Shown here: positions 35,351 to 45,899 of the stretch, piece by piece
Layout of the letters: every line of letters begins with the position of its first letter
Numbering within the stretch: the first letter of the stretch is position 1
DNA from: Polytrichum commune
Taxonomy: Eukaryota; Streptophyta; Polytrichopsida; Polytrichales; Polytrichaceae
Direction: 5' to 3'
DNA length: 64,000 nt
Assembly (NCBI GenBank): GCA_950295325.1
Contig: OX485803.1
Location: 76,029,554-76,093,553 of the forward strand
Made by a program: the position numbers and the translations under genes
The notes under the pieces: model-generated
The model's database searches: none
Seen by the model: only the letters and a program-made list of their open reading frames with translations
Told to the model about the DNA's origin: nothing

Positions 35351-36634
35351 TCATAATATAATTTGCTTCTCTGAGTTTATTGTTGACCAGTCTAGTATGA
35401 GAAGATACTACTGATGAATCTACTCCTCCATCGTTCGAAGCCTCGAAGCTGGGGACTTCGAAATGGCGGCTGACAGGCATCGCGCATGGAAAATTCGTGA
35501 TGTAGGAACGTCGGAGGTGAAGTCGCAGTGTTATAATTGTCTGCTTCTAGATTCCTGATCCGGAAGTTGACGGCGGCTGCGCTGATCACGACAAACTATT
35601 GTAATGGGGAAGATCAGTAGTCGGTATAGTCCATTACTCCGATCGGAGTCAGCGTCTGATGAATTTTGACCGACAAAGATGGCATTGCAAACAATCACAG
35701 TTCTAATTGGACACATTCATCGAGCACCCGAAAATTTCCACTTGGAGGATCAGCTTGGAAAATGCAACAACACAGTTTCTTTGTACAGGACAACGTCTGC
35801 AGTGACGGAATTTCACGCAACCTAAAGTCCATGTGGAGAAATTCCAGAGAATCACATAATTTCATTTACACCAGGTATTGTGTTGATGAAATGTGTCCCC
35901 CGACTACAGACACCAATGCAAGTGGCATTCATACGACTTGGCGATTCAATGGAGTGCCTTCTACTCTCTTAACTACTGCACGTTTTTGTTGATGATACGT
36001 AAATGACGATTGGCGGAGGTCGTGAAACTGATCATCATGTGATCCTTCTAGCCAGCATGACTAATTGACTGGAATGAAGTCTGCAGTCTACCCAGCAGAC
36101 AAATCAATTAGATAAGGTTGCTGGAAGTAGGAATCCAATCAACCACAGTTCGATAGCAATGCAGCCATGCATGAACTCCTGCAAGAAGCTTCTATTGTTG
36201 ATTAATTGGATTAATTATCAATATTTAGGTTACCCAATGTTTTTTTATGTTAATCTTTTTGGATGTCTTAATACGGAAGAAATCCTAAAGTTTGGTGCCC
36301 ATTGCCAACCTAAACCTCAATGAACTACTTAGATTACTGCACCCTTTTTATATGCGTCATGGCAATTCCTTCGTATAATTTATATCAGTCATCTCTCCCA
36401 AACGTAATGCATCACCCTCATTTCCTCTCGACCGGCGTATATGGGCTTGACAGGGATTAATTATCGGTAACCTAATGTATCGCATACTAACTCTTGTCCA
36501 TTGACACTCAAATCTCCCCTTCAGATTTACAAACGATATTTATAAGATACCTCACAGTAGATAGGAAACGATGGCGTATAAGTCGATGAAGATCATATAT
36601 TTCAATCCGTTATTATTTAGGGTCTCAATCCAAG
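35351..36634. other. Intergenic, no gene seen
   Basis: Only short open frames without family resemblance; no gene is supported. Confidence 0.35.
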
Positions 36635-36642
36635 TATATAAA
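36635..36642 (+). promoter_or_regulatory. TATA box of family E
   Basis: TATATAAA followed by CTTGCTTGCC, resembling the core promoter of B and C. The first ATG downstream is the family E start at 36,819. Confidence 0.55.
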
Positions 36643-36818
36643 CTTGCTTGCCAATCCCATAACTTACAAATCTTTTCCCCAATACCTCCAAGATCACCAC
36701 AACTTAGAAGTACTGCATCCACAGATTTCCATTTGTTTGATCCACTCCAAGGGGACTCCAAATTATTCATTAATTCCGAATTAATTCTCATCACATCCAG
36801 CTCACATCATTCTTTGAT

Positions 36819-37097
36819 ATGAGGATTCCATTTCAGTCATCGATCATGTTGATCTTGGCAGGAGAATGTGCAGATCGTGAAGAGATACCTGATTTACCCA
36901 CCCCTCATCGATATGAGGAGCTCATTCCGTGTTCAGTGTGTCTTCGAGGCAACAAGAGGCAACAAAAGGTTGCACATGGAGGAATCTACTTTTCATACTG
37001 CCGTGATTCACCTCACTACTGCAAAGACTCCCCTTGTTACAACTGTGGAAAGGGTGTACCAAATAGGCTAATTTCATTTCACCAATTTCGTACCTGA
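36819..37097 (+). CDS. Family E: small protein with C-terminal HxCx4CxxCG signature
   Basis: 92 aa. ATG 36,819 is the first ATG after the TATA-like box at 36,635. The protein has MRIPFQSSIMLILAGECA at its N-terminus, a mildly hydrophobic stretch that could be a weak signal sequence. It has an internal cysteine pair (IPCSVCLRGNK) and then SPHYCKDSPCYNCGKGVPN, the family signature. Thus it may carry two CxxC modules. It lies on the + strand while A to D are on the - strand. Function unknown. Confidence 0.55.
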   Translation: MRIPFQSSIMLILAGECADREEIPDLPTPHRYEELIPCSVCLRGNKRQQKVAHGGIYFSYCRDSPHYCKDSPCYNCGKGVPNRLISFHQFRT

Positions 37098-39019
37098 GTA
37101 AGGCTTAGAAGATTTATTAACTGTATTTTCACTAGTGTATTCTGTGCCAGATAGCCAGTCTTGTTGACGCTAACTGGGCAACATTGGGCTTCACTATCGT
37201 TGAGGTTGAACTAAACAATTTTGCTACAATTAACAGTCCATCCTGGAATATGTAGACTGTGCATTAATGCATGATGCATAATTTTCATACAATTAAAAAC
37301 CGAGGAAAGGTTGAATCAGATTGATGTACAGCTGATTCTTTAGTTGAGATTTCTCAGCATATCTAGAGATACCTGGGATTTATGTACGGAGAGAATTGAA
37401 TACTTAAGATTGAGTGGTTTTCATTTATAAGGAGATTGGATGTCATTGCAAGCTTAGCGCAGTAGCTGCAGGCTCCGCTTGAGCTTGATGACCGAACAGC
37501 TCTGATCCATCAACATTTAAAGTTGGCCATAGCTGGAAATATTTTGAAAATGAATATTTTGTAGGTGTGATTTTTCATGATTGAAGGAGTTCGCTTGATT
37601 GCACGTATGGCATACATACTCCGTGATTTTTGAAGTGGAAATGTCAGCTTTATATTGAAACCTATCAAGAATTCCACAATTTGAATGAATTACTGTTTCA
37701 CATATTCTGCAAAGGGACCATTTAATTTTAGTTTCATGTTCAAAGCAACTAATACAAGTCGGTACTATGCGATTTCCCTCACGTTTTTCTTGTTATATTT
37801 TGGTCTGATTGGGAGCTAACTTCATAAAGTCACAGGGTCGATCAATCAAATGAGATTCGTCAAATAGCCAAAATAATTATAGCGAGGTTTATAATTCTGT
37901 CTGAAGATTAATAACCATCAGTGATGTTGCTATGACAAACAGATGTTAGTAGAATTTTCGTGGTAGTCGATCAAGCCATTCCAATAAATGAAAAAAATAC
38001 TCAAGTTCATACTTCCGAAGTTCATAATCCCTTCATTCAAGATACACTAATATGCACTATTACCGTCGACCTGATCACATGCTCCTACTTCGGTGATAAA
38101 ACTTCCCCCAACATCAAAGCCATCAGAAGTCTAGCTCCGACATCTGGCCGGCTTCCGTATGTCATGACAAAAGGAACTTGGGCAATCCACCACCTAGGAA
38201 AAAATGCGGTAAAGTGGACATGAAAACCTGGTGAATGGGCTTGGGTTTGGCGAATTTCTCACTGTGTAATTATTGCGTGACACCAATGCATCACATGATG
38301 CATTGGCCACTCCCAAATTGGAATTTTTTGGTTCATGAAGCCCTGATTCTACCTATTGGTAGATGTCGACCTCGTGAGGCATGTTTTCGCGTTGACCTAA
38401 GTACTTCGATGTCTTCTGAAGCCTTTTTTCTGCTGTCGGTGAGGATACCGACTTATCGTCTCCAGAAATTCCATGTGCGCAAGCTCACCGCCTGCAACTT
38501 CCATACTTACAGGAATGTATATTGCAACAGATCATAACCACCACGTGATCAGCCGCTTTTACCTCCCGTGTAGGCAACGGCCAAATGTCATTCATAATAT
38601 TCCATTTGGATTCCATTTCGGGGGAATTTACTTTCCGGCCGGGAATTCGGAGCCTGATCCTATTCTCCAGGCGTTAATTCTCTCAGGACCTCTGGAGGAT
38701 GAAGTTCATCATCATCATGGTCCTTGCGTCACGTCCTAATCTTGGTTTCTTCTCTGATCGGCAGTGTAAGAAAGCATTATGCAGGATCAAATGGCACAAA
38801 TTATCTATTCCGACAGAATTTAGGACAGCATTTTAAACAGAATTGCCAACAGAATTTCCAAACTAATTAATTCCGACAGAATACTCATAATTCCGAATGT
38901 GGAGTTCCAATACTTTGAGTTTCCATAACCGCCACGATGATGATCGATGTTTATCCATCGGTGATGCATTTCCCTGGACCCCGACAAATGTTGGCACTCA
39001 AAGATGGAGGGCGGCCGGC
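37098..39019. other. Intergenic, with a TGCATCA palindrome
   Basis: No supported gene. At 38,283-38,306 CCAATGCATCA and TGATGCATTGG form a 24-bp inverted repeat with a 2-nt spacer. An open stretch at about 38,600-38,739 (NIPFGFHFGGIYFP) ends in HHHHGPCVTS, a doubtful echo of the family signature. Confidence 0.35.
38283..38306. repeat. 24-bp inverted repeat with TGCATCA core
   Basis: Arms of 11 bp that match perfectly, spacer CA. One of several TGCATCA-type inverted repeats in the 23-38 kb region. Confidence 0.8.
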
Positions 39020-39241
39020 TATAAGATGGGAATGTCGAAACCAAGCATTTGCACTCACTTTCATATTGACACTCTCTTTGAATTCACGAAACCTAGCTCC
39101 AAGCCTCTCCAGTTTCCTTCTTCTCATTCTTTCTCATCATCCAACAAGCCTAGCTAGACTTCAGTCACTAGACTTGAGTCCTCTTTCTCAAATTCCTACG
39201 AAACATTCTAGTATATTACAACAATCAATTCTTTAATCTCC

Positions 39242-39610
39242 ATGGCATCTGAGCTGAATCTCCAAACGCAGCTGATGCTCCACTCCAACACCAAGGAAAG
39301 GATAATCAGTGGTCCGCAACAATCCTGTAACGCAATCCTATCGCTGCATCCAATCTTCGAAGACGGATGCTTGGAGGAGAACATGATCACCACCACAACT
39401 CCGAAAATCTCTTTGGGAGATGGCGTTCACCGATGCAAGAAATTCCCATACCCAGTTTGCAACCAAGGGCGAGCTGCAATTCACAGAAGGAGATTCCGCA
39501 GCAGCACTATGATCATGTCTGCAGTAGAGCCCTTTCCTGGTCAAATTTCTGTAACTGACCCAGATCACTCCTGCAAAGGCTAACCTTGCGATGTTTATGG
39601 AAAAGACTAG
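39242..39610 (+). pseudogene. Family F: signature interrupted by a stop codon
   Basis: 113 codons from ATG 39,242 (MASELNLQTQLML) to TAA at 39,581-39,583. The frame reads DPDHSCKG, then the stop, then PCDVYGKD and a second stop at 39,608-39,610. The stop therefore falls inside the family signature, and the last cysteine of CxxCG is replaced by Tyr. An internal second copy of the motif, HRCKKFPYPVCNQG, is also degenerate (PC to PY, CG to CN). A TATA-like TATAAG is at 39,020-39,025. I call it a pseudogene; a shortened product without the motif is the alternative. Confidence 0.6.
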
Positions 39611-41340
39611 CCGTCCTGAGCCCCAGATCACGAGCTGTTCGAAGTACTACACATTCGTCCCACATGATGATGAGAAATTTCTTTTTGTTCGCCAGTAAAT
39701 AATTGTGGCTGGAAGTCATCTCATTTAAAACTGCCAGAGATGGTAATTGATAAACTACCTAGCAATGTTCTTTGACAGTGGCGTGTAATCGACCAAGCTT
39801 ATCATGTGCAGCTTGATGTGTATATTCTGTACATTAACTCTTCTGATATTTCTATGTTGATATTCTCGACTCACTATATATGTTGAAGAGTACTAGCCCT
39901 AGATTTGGTTTGGAATTACTGTGGCGGACTCCTTGGCAAACTGGAGCCCTTGATCAGCAATTGATCCATATGTACAAACATGCAGAAGAATAAAGAGTTC
40001 GTTCAAGTGCACCGGATATGCACATGATCATTAATGAACTTTCAATTATCTACAATTTCCATCACATTAGAGCTGTAACAATTTCTCATGTTCCCACATC
40101 CGGATATGGTAGAGAAGTGTATAACTTAATTTGGTTGTGGAAGGAAGGAAACTATTAGGATCCTGGCAACATTTATTAATAGGATTCACCTCTTATCTAT
40201 GTCACGCCTACCCGGGTCCTTAATGTCAAGGTCTCAGATTGAATATGCCGTTGTATTGTGGTGGCAGGTCATATATGCTGGATTGAAAGCCTACTGGAAT
40301 CCAGTGGATTTAATGTCATATTCATTTTTCAACTTTATGACATTCTTAGTTTCCACTGAGAGAAAGTGTCATATTTGTGACATTATCGTGCTCAATAAGT
40401 TGACATTAACGTAGTCAAAATGCATTAGTGGGCCTGGTGACAGCAAGAAATTTCATTTGTTTCAATTCTGTTGTCTACCTGATGACCATGGTTCCCAGCC
40501 CATTGATAAGGAAGCCATTTGGTCTTTCGTGGTTGTCATGGTCTGCACACTTGCCGAGATTGGTACTAAGCTCATGATCACTTTCTGCACTACTTAAAAA
40601 TACTCTCAATCACTCATTTCTAAGGGTGCAGTACATAATCATTTTAGCACCCCCGAGCTTACAAGGTGAAATTTTTGTGTTGTGTAAACATGGTTCTTAA
40701 TCCAAGCTCTTTTTTCCTCAATTTAATTCCAATGTAGTGTATAAAGATGGTGCTTGATGAACAGAATTGTGTTACTATAACGTTCCTCCAATCATTAGTG
40801 TTAAACTAGTTGTTAGTTTAACATTCATCTAGGAACCTTCTAGAGGACGTTGCTGACACTAAGAAACATGCGGCACAAGCATTTCTCTAAGTATCTTGAG
40901 CATGTAGTATATTAATGCGTAGAAAGTTATAAGAGCCACCTTCTGTGAGGTATGGCGATGCATAGCAAGGTGATCCGAGTATCAGGCGTAGGAATATAGC
41001 ACTTGCATATTCTGTAAAAGACTCATTGTTGTACCACTTAAGCACTTCAGTAAAACTTCAATTCAAGCAAAGCTATTCCATCTCACAGATACTTGTGACA
41101 CCGACATTATTCTGCATTAGTGCTTAAAGCAAGCTCTTCTTTGCTAAATCTGTACCCAGAGTTAGAAATGACAATATGCTCAGGTCAGCTTAGTATCTGT
41201 TCAAACTTAGAGTTAACCTTAAACCCTGGAGCTTGCATTACACCCTACATTACACATTTTCTTGTGATTAAAAACTTGGTGAGATTGATGATCCTGGAAT
41301 GTGACAGCTCTACCAACAGATGCTACAAGTGTAGCTTTCT
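39611..41340. other. Intergenic, no gene seen
   Basis: AT-rich, no supported gene or repeat structure beyond short runs. Confidence 0.35.
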
Positions 41341-41349
41341 GAATCCGTA

Positions 41350-42120
41350 ACCTGCAAGAATGGGTGAAAAAGCCTTGCCAGACATCCTTGAGCTCCAATC
41401 CAGAGTACTGCGGTGCAAATGAATGCCACAACGCTCCTCATGGCCAGAGCAAATGCAAAAGCAGCTAAGTACTCTAAATATTGAATTGAGTGTCATATTG
41501 TATTTTATGTCACTGTGGTAACTTTTCTAATGACACTTCTTATGAATAAGTTTACAAGTACTGTCATGGACGATCGAAACATAGATGAAATCCTTGGCAA
41601 TTATTGAAATAAAGTTTGGTATATTTTGCAACTCAACACTTCTGTAATGAAACTTTGTCATGGATGTTTCAAATATATATGAAAACTCACTTAGTAAGTG
41701 ACAGTAATTGCAACATTGTTAATCTATACTTCCCAAAGTTTTCATCAAGGAATGACAAATAATGTTAGGTTATCATTCAGTGTTGGTGACACAACACACT
41801 GTCAGGCGGTTTGCAATTAATACTGAGCAAGAAAAATAGAATTGGTGACACTAAATACAATTATTAGTGCAGTGCACCAACATCTGCTACAATAAATTCG
41901 TGCGCAAAGATTGCGATGCCAACAAATGCCAATGGTTGTGAGAGCAATTTGGACAGGGATTCAAGAATTGCATAGTCTGCGGTGCGGCTTGCCAGGCCCC
42001 TCAAAATGGCTATACCACTTGCTCTCAAGTAGGCATTGGTGGATTACGCTGTGCAAATGGATTCAAAATCTGTCACAAGTTACAACATAAAGCACAGCTT
42101 GCTTGCTGATCTGAGAATGC
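41350..42120 (+). pseudogene. Cysteine-rich (Stig1/EGF-like) gene remnant
   Basis: Two coding-like pieces. At 41,375-41,465: CQTSLSSNPEYCGANECHN and GQSKCKS. At 41,873-42,095: CTNICYNKFVRKDCDANKCQ, a TGA, then NCIVCGAACQAPQNGYTTCS and GLRCANGFKICHK, and a second TGA. The spacing CxxCGxxCxxPxNGxxxC resembles the Stig1-type cysteine-rich domain of secreted plant proteins. The pieces are separated by a dispersed repeat (about 41,682-41,875) that has a sibling at 50,055-50,240. The stops and the interruption indicate a dead gene. The family call is tentative. Confidence 0.45.
41682..41875. repeat. Dispersed repeat, copy 1
   Basis: Shares TAAGTGACAGTAATTGCAAC, GTGTTGGTGACAC and GAATTGGTGACACTAAA with 50,040-50,240. 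The motif GTGACACTAAA also appears near 9,080 and 52,425. Confidence 0.75.
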
Positions 42121-42794
42121 CGTCAGTAACTGCAGCAGATCTGCCCCTCCCAGCTCAACAGCCACGCCACCTGGTCTAACGGGACTTGTGGGTTTATGGA
42201 GGATGGGTCTTAAACGTTAGTTTTCCAACTAGTCCACTTCTCCTCAGATACGAAACGCTCGATTAGAGTAGACAGACCTATTTCCATTAACTTCAGCAAT
42301 TTCATATAAGTGTAGTATAGGTGTGATATTGGGATGATTTTGTAGAATTGACATCACAACATTAAATAGAAATGTCATAATTTATTTCCAAATTTTCAAA
42401 ATCACTGTAAATTTTCAAAGGCAAGATGCTCTTTCTCAACTCATATTCACAACATAGGCCAACCTATTTCTGAAAACTAGACAACAATTGAGTACAATTA
42501 GTGCAATTTTCAAGGAACCCAAATTCTTCCCCTTTTAACCTCGGGGGGTGCACTGTACTAAACATGTACGAGTATACGTGAGTGCACAGGAGGGGTATTG
42601 ATTTGGACCTTGCTGTATTACGTATACATATGGTATCCATGTTATAATTTATAATTACGTACATATATGGAAGGCCTTTAAAAAATATACAATAATTGTA
42701 CTTGTATGGTATTGTTACTATACTACATATCATCAGTTTTCATATTGGATGAAATCGTTTGGAAATCGTTTGGTAATCATTTGGTAATCGTTGG

Positions 42795-43031
42795 GTGGAG
42801 TATAGGGATCCAATTGACTTGATGGACCGTCCATCAAACGTGGAGATTGGTTTATGTTGGTATCAAAAAGGGGCTAACAACAAGTGGACATATGATCTTA
42901 CTGATCATTTGATGGTAGACTTAGAGACAATAATTGCATTGGCTACAATGACATATATTGGTGAATCAAATGTTTATGAGTTACATCCGGGAGATGAAAA
43001 AGTTTTCAACGACTTTGCTGATGAAAGCTAG
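42795..43031 (+). CDS. Short unknown ORF, 78 aa
   Basis: MEYRDPIDLMDRPSNVEI begins a protein-like frame with GLCWYQKGANNKWTYDLTDH and YIGESNVYELHPGDEKVF, ending in TAG. The frame extends upstream without ATG to about 42,775. Composition is balanced and acidic and looks like a genuine domain fragment, but I do not recognise the family and see no partner exons. It is preceded by a short tandem run of about four AATCGTTTGG-like units (42,740-42,790). It could be a small gene or the 3' end of a decayed mobile element. Confidence 0.3.
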   Translation: MEYRDPIDLMDRPSNVEIGLCWYQKGANNKWTYDLTDHLMVDLETIIALATMTYIGESNVYELHPGDEKVFNDFADES

Positions 43032-43689
43032 GATATTTTGTTATACATATTATAGGGGTTGATTATTGTTCAAAAGTATATTTGTATACTTATGTTAATG
43101 ACTATATATGAATGGATGTTTTTTTGTGTATACATATTGTCACTTGTATATTTATTGTTGCAATTGTATGTGTATTACTTCATTTCACAAAAAAAAAACT
43201 TGTATATAGGGGGTTTTTAGAGTATGCAGTGAACGCACGTGATTCTAGGTTTTAATGAAAGGTGCACCCCCCGAGCTTTTAACTTACTCTTTCCATCACA
43301 CCAAATGTGATGGCTACATGTGTGATTCTTCATGACTTATTTCATCACGTTGGAAATGACAGCAGAACTTCACAACTTTAGGGGACTCTATGTATTAAAA
43401 TTTGGGGGGTTATCATAAATAGATATGTCTACTCTAATATTAGGAGATGGTTAGCAAACCCAAATCAAGGCCGTAGCCACTTTTCTCATAATTTTTGGAC
43501 CTCATATGAATATCTTATTCATTATCAAAGTCAAGATTTTGTGCTCATTAAATGGTCATATAGGTCCCCCCCAATTATGTTCCTTACTAGGAATGGTTAC
43601 CATATTTTGAACATGCAGCCCAATCTCTTTCAAACACATTTTTTTTTGGGTATTTGTTCTTGGAGCCACACCAAACCACATGCCACTCA

Positions 43690-43975
43690 AGTATAGGTGT
43701 TGTTCTAAGAAAGCAACCAAAGAAGGGTTATCTACCTTAGTTGTCACTCAGGGCTCCAAGATTGTGAACTCAATGCTAGCACTAGATGTGAAGTTGATGC
43801 TAACCATGATCTTGCTAATTGTGGGAAGTGTGGGAACATATGTTCACAATAGCTCAACAATGATATCATTTGTTCTAATGGCTCTAAAGCTTTTGTTAAG
43901 GTAGATGAGGCTAATGTGGACACCTCCGGCTCTATAGAATCATCCAGCTTATGGATATGATCATTAGAAGCGCGA
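43690..43975 (+). pseudogene. Second cysteine-rich (Stig1-like) remnant
   Basis: The frame reads SGLQDCELNASTRCEVDAN, then DLANCGKCGNICSQ, a TAG, then NNDIICSNGSKAF. NCGKCGNIC is the hallmark of Stig1-type cysteine-rich domains and resembles NCIVCGAAC of the remnant 1.8 kb upstream. Upstream the sequence switches frame (YRCCSKK is in another frame), so at least one frameshift and one stop are present. Confidence 0.4.
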
Positions 43976-44460
43976 GCATGTTAGCAATTGCGAATTAATA
44001 TCAAAGAATTTGAAATCGTTGGAATTGGAGTTGAGGAAGGTGTCGATCTAAGCTCTAGAATCAAAGATCTCTCTACTTCCCAATGTGTTGTTATAGAGGG
44101 GAACAAACTTATCATACAATGTTGTGTAAGTGGACAACAACAATAGTAGATTCTACATGGATCATTTGCCAATGAAAACCGAGCTGAATGCCAATATTGG
44201 TTGTGTCATGTTCCTAAAGTGGTCACATGTAGAATAAATGTTGTTGAATTGTTTTTCATTATAGAATACCCACAATACAAGTTGGTTGGCACCTCACAAC
44301 CACATGCCACCTTCTAATTTGCCCACCTCAGACACAAAAATCAAGCGTGTCATAACTCAATGGATAGCACTCCTCATTATGGAGGATGGTGGATGTAGTC
44401 CATCTTTTGCAAAGGTGACTAACCCAAACATCATCGATACAACAGCTAATTGATCATGTA

Positions 44461-44870
44461 CACGGGGAGGTCACTTCATTGTCAAGTTGACACCACGTGC
44501 GGACAAAGTTTGCTACCCCTATATTACATGCCATATATAATTTTAAAATTTATGATATTTTTTCTACACATACATAACCATTGATAGTATCTTTTGTATA
44601 CTTCTTTGAAATTTTTAGTCATCTTTATTTTTTTTAGTAATTGTTTTAGTTCAATTCTATGTCATTCTAGTTAGAAATGGTATGTTTTATGAAAAAAACA
44701 AATCATCAAATTTAGTTACCACTTTTAACTATGTTATAGGTATTGTGTATATCTACTCATGAAAAAAAATTGATAAAATTTTGACCCATTTTGGTGGTGC
44801 AACTTACCAAAAGAAGATTTTTTTTGGCCGCACGTGGTGTTCAACTTGACAATGCAGTGATCTACCCGTG
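44461..44870. mobile_element. 410-bp MITE with 46-bp TIRs and an 8-bp TSD
   Basis: The left end begins CACGGGGAGGTCACTTCATT; the right end reverse-complemented begins CACGGGTAGATCACTGCATT. The arms stay similar for about 46 bp, through GTCAAGTTGA and CACCACGTGCGG. The flanks are identical 8-mers, ATCATGTA at 44,453-44,460 and at 44,871-44,878. An 8-bp duplication fits the hAT superfamily; the TIR sequence is not one I recognise. It has no coding capacity. Confidence 0.88.
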
Positions 44871-44984
44871 ATCATGTATTACTCACTACTTGAGTTAAAG
44901 CAATTGTGCCGCTAATAAAAGCCAAAAAATGGGTGTCCAATGAAGGAAGCTAACCGAATTAGCCTTATCTACCTATGATCGGGG

Positions 44985-45195
44985 AGAACCGGCAGTTAGT
45001 TACAGATGAACCGATTGAGTTTGAAAATTTACCGGTTGAAATTCAAGACTGTTGGAAATTTTTACCGATCATTTTAAGATATTTATAGAATATACCCCAA
45101 TTTAATAAAGGAAAACTGAAGGATGTCAATATGTAACCGGTTAGACTTGCAAACACTAGGATCTCAACTGATTATGCCCAAAAATCTCCCCGATC
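44985..45195 (-). repeat. Dispersed ~220-bp repeat, copy 1
   Basis: In reverse complement it reads TTTTTGGGCATAATCAGTTG..., as do 50,270-50,480 and 61,410-61,640 on the + strand. All three share TTTTGGGCATAAT, CTAAAATGAT/CTTAAAATGAT and a CCGGTTCATCTGT-like 3' part. Copies differ by roughly a fifth to a quarter by eye. Confidence 0.75.
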
Positions 45196-45899
45196 ACTGT
45201 TATCTACCTTAATCTGGTTGACAGAATAAAGTTCCCATTATGCTACTGAATTAATTGCAAGTGGAAGCCTTACACTTGCACATACACTTGGCTAATTGCT
45301 TAGGTTGGATTGGCTACTTGATTAGGTTGGATTTGTTGAAGTGCCGATGTCCAAGTACTTCCCACTGCGACCGATCACCTAACTCAAGCACCAATAATTG
45401 TTAAGGCCAATTGCTCATCAATGACATGTGCAAATCAAGGGCCACTATAGGAAACAGATATAATTGCCAATTGCACAGAAACTTAGACATGGAGTTGTGT
45501 AATTACACTTGGTGATGCTCCCAATATGTTGAAAATATAATTTTTCATTCAGACCAGAGTAACATTGTTCTAAAAGCCCCAAAGGGATGCAGTAGGTCAA
45601 TAGATTAAGGTATGTTGTTTAATTCCTTTTTTCCTGTTTGCCAACTTCTACCGATTAGAATTACACAACCAATCTCATATTGCAGTAGTAAATTTATAAT
45701 GAAAAATTTGCAAAAACCGGATTAAAAATCGAACCTCCCCTAAATTAGATATGGTAGTTTCTGAAGTCGGGGAAAATAGTCAAGATTATCAAGGAGAAAA
45801 TGAAGTACTTGAGGATGGAACAAAAAACTGGTCATGCAACATGACACACAAACCAAATTAATTGAAGCAATATCAAGGGACAAACCTCAATCCTACAAT

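Noticed and set aside
38473-38739. Possible seventh family member ending HHHHGPCVTS
   Set aside because: Only GGIYF and a GPC resemble the family; the CxxCG part is missing, so the match may be chance.
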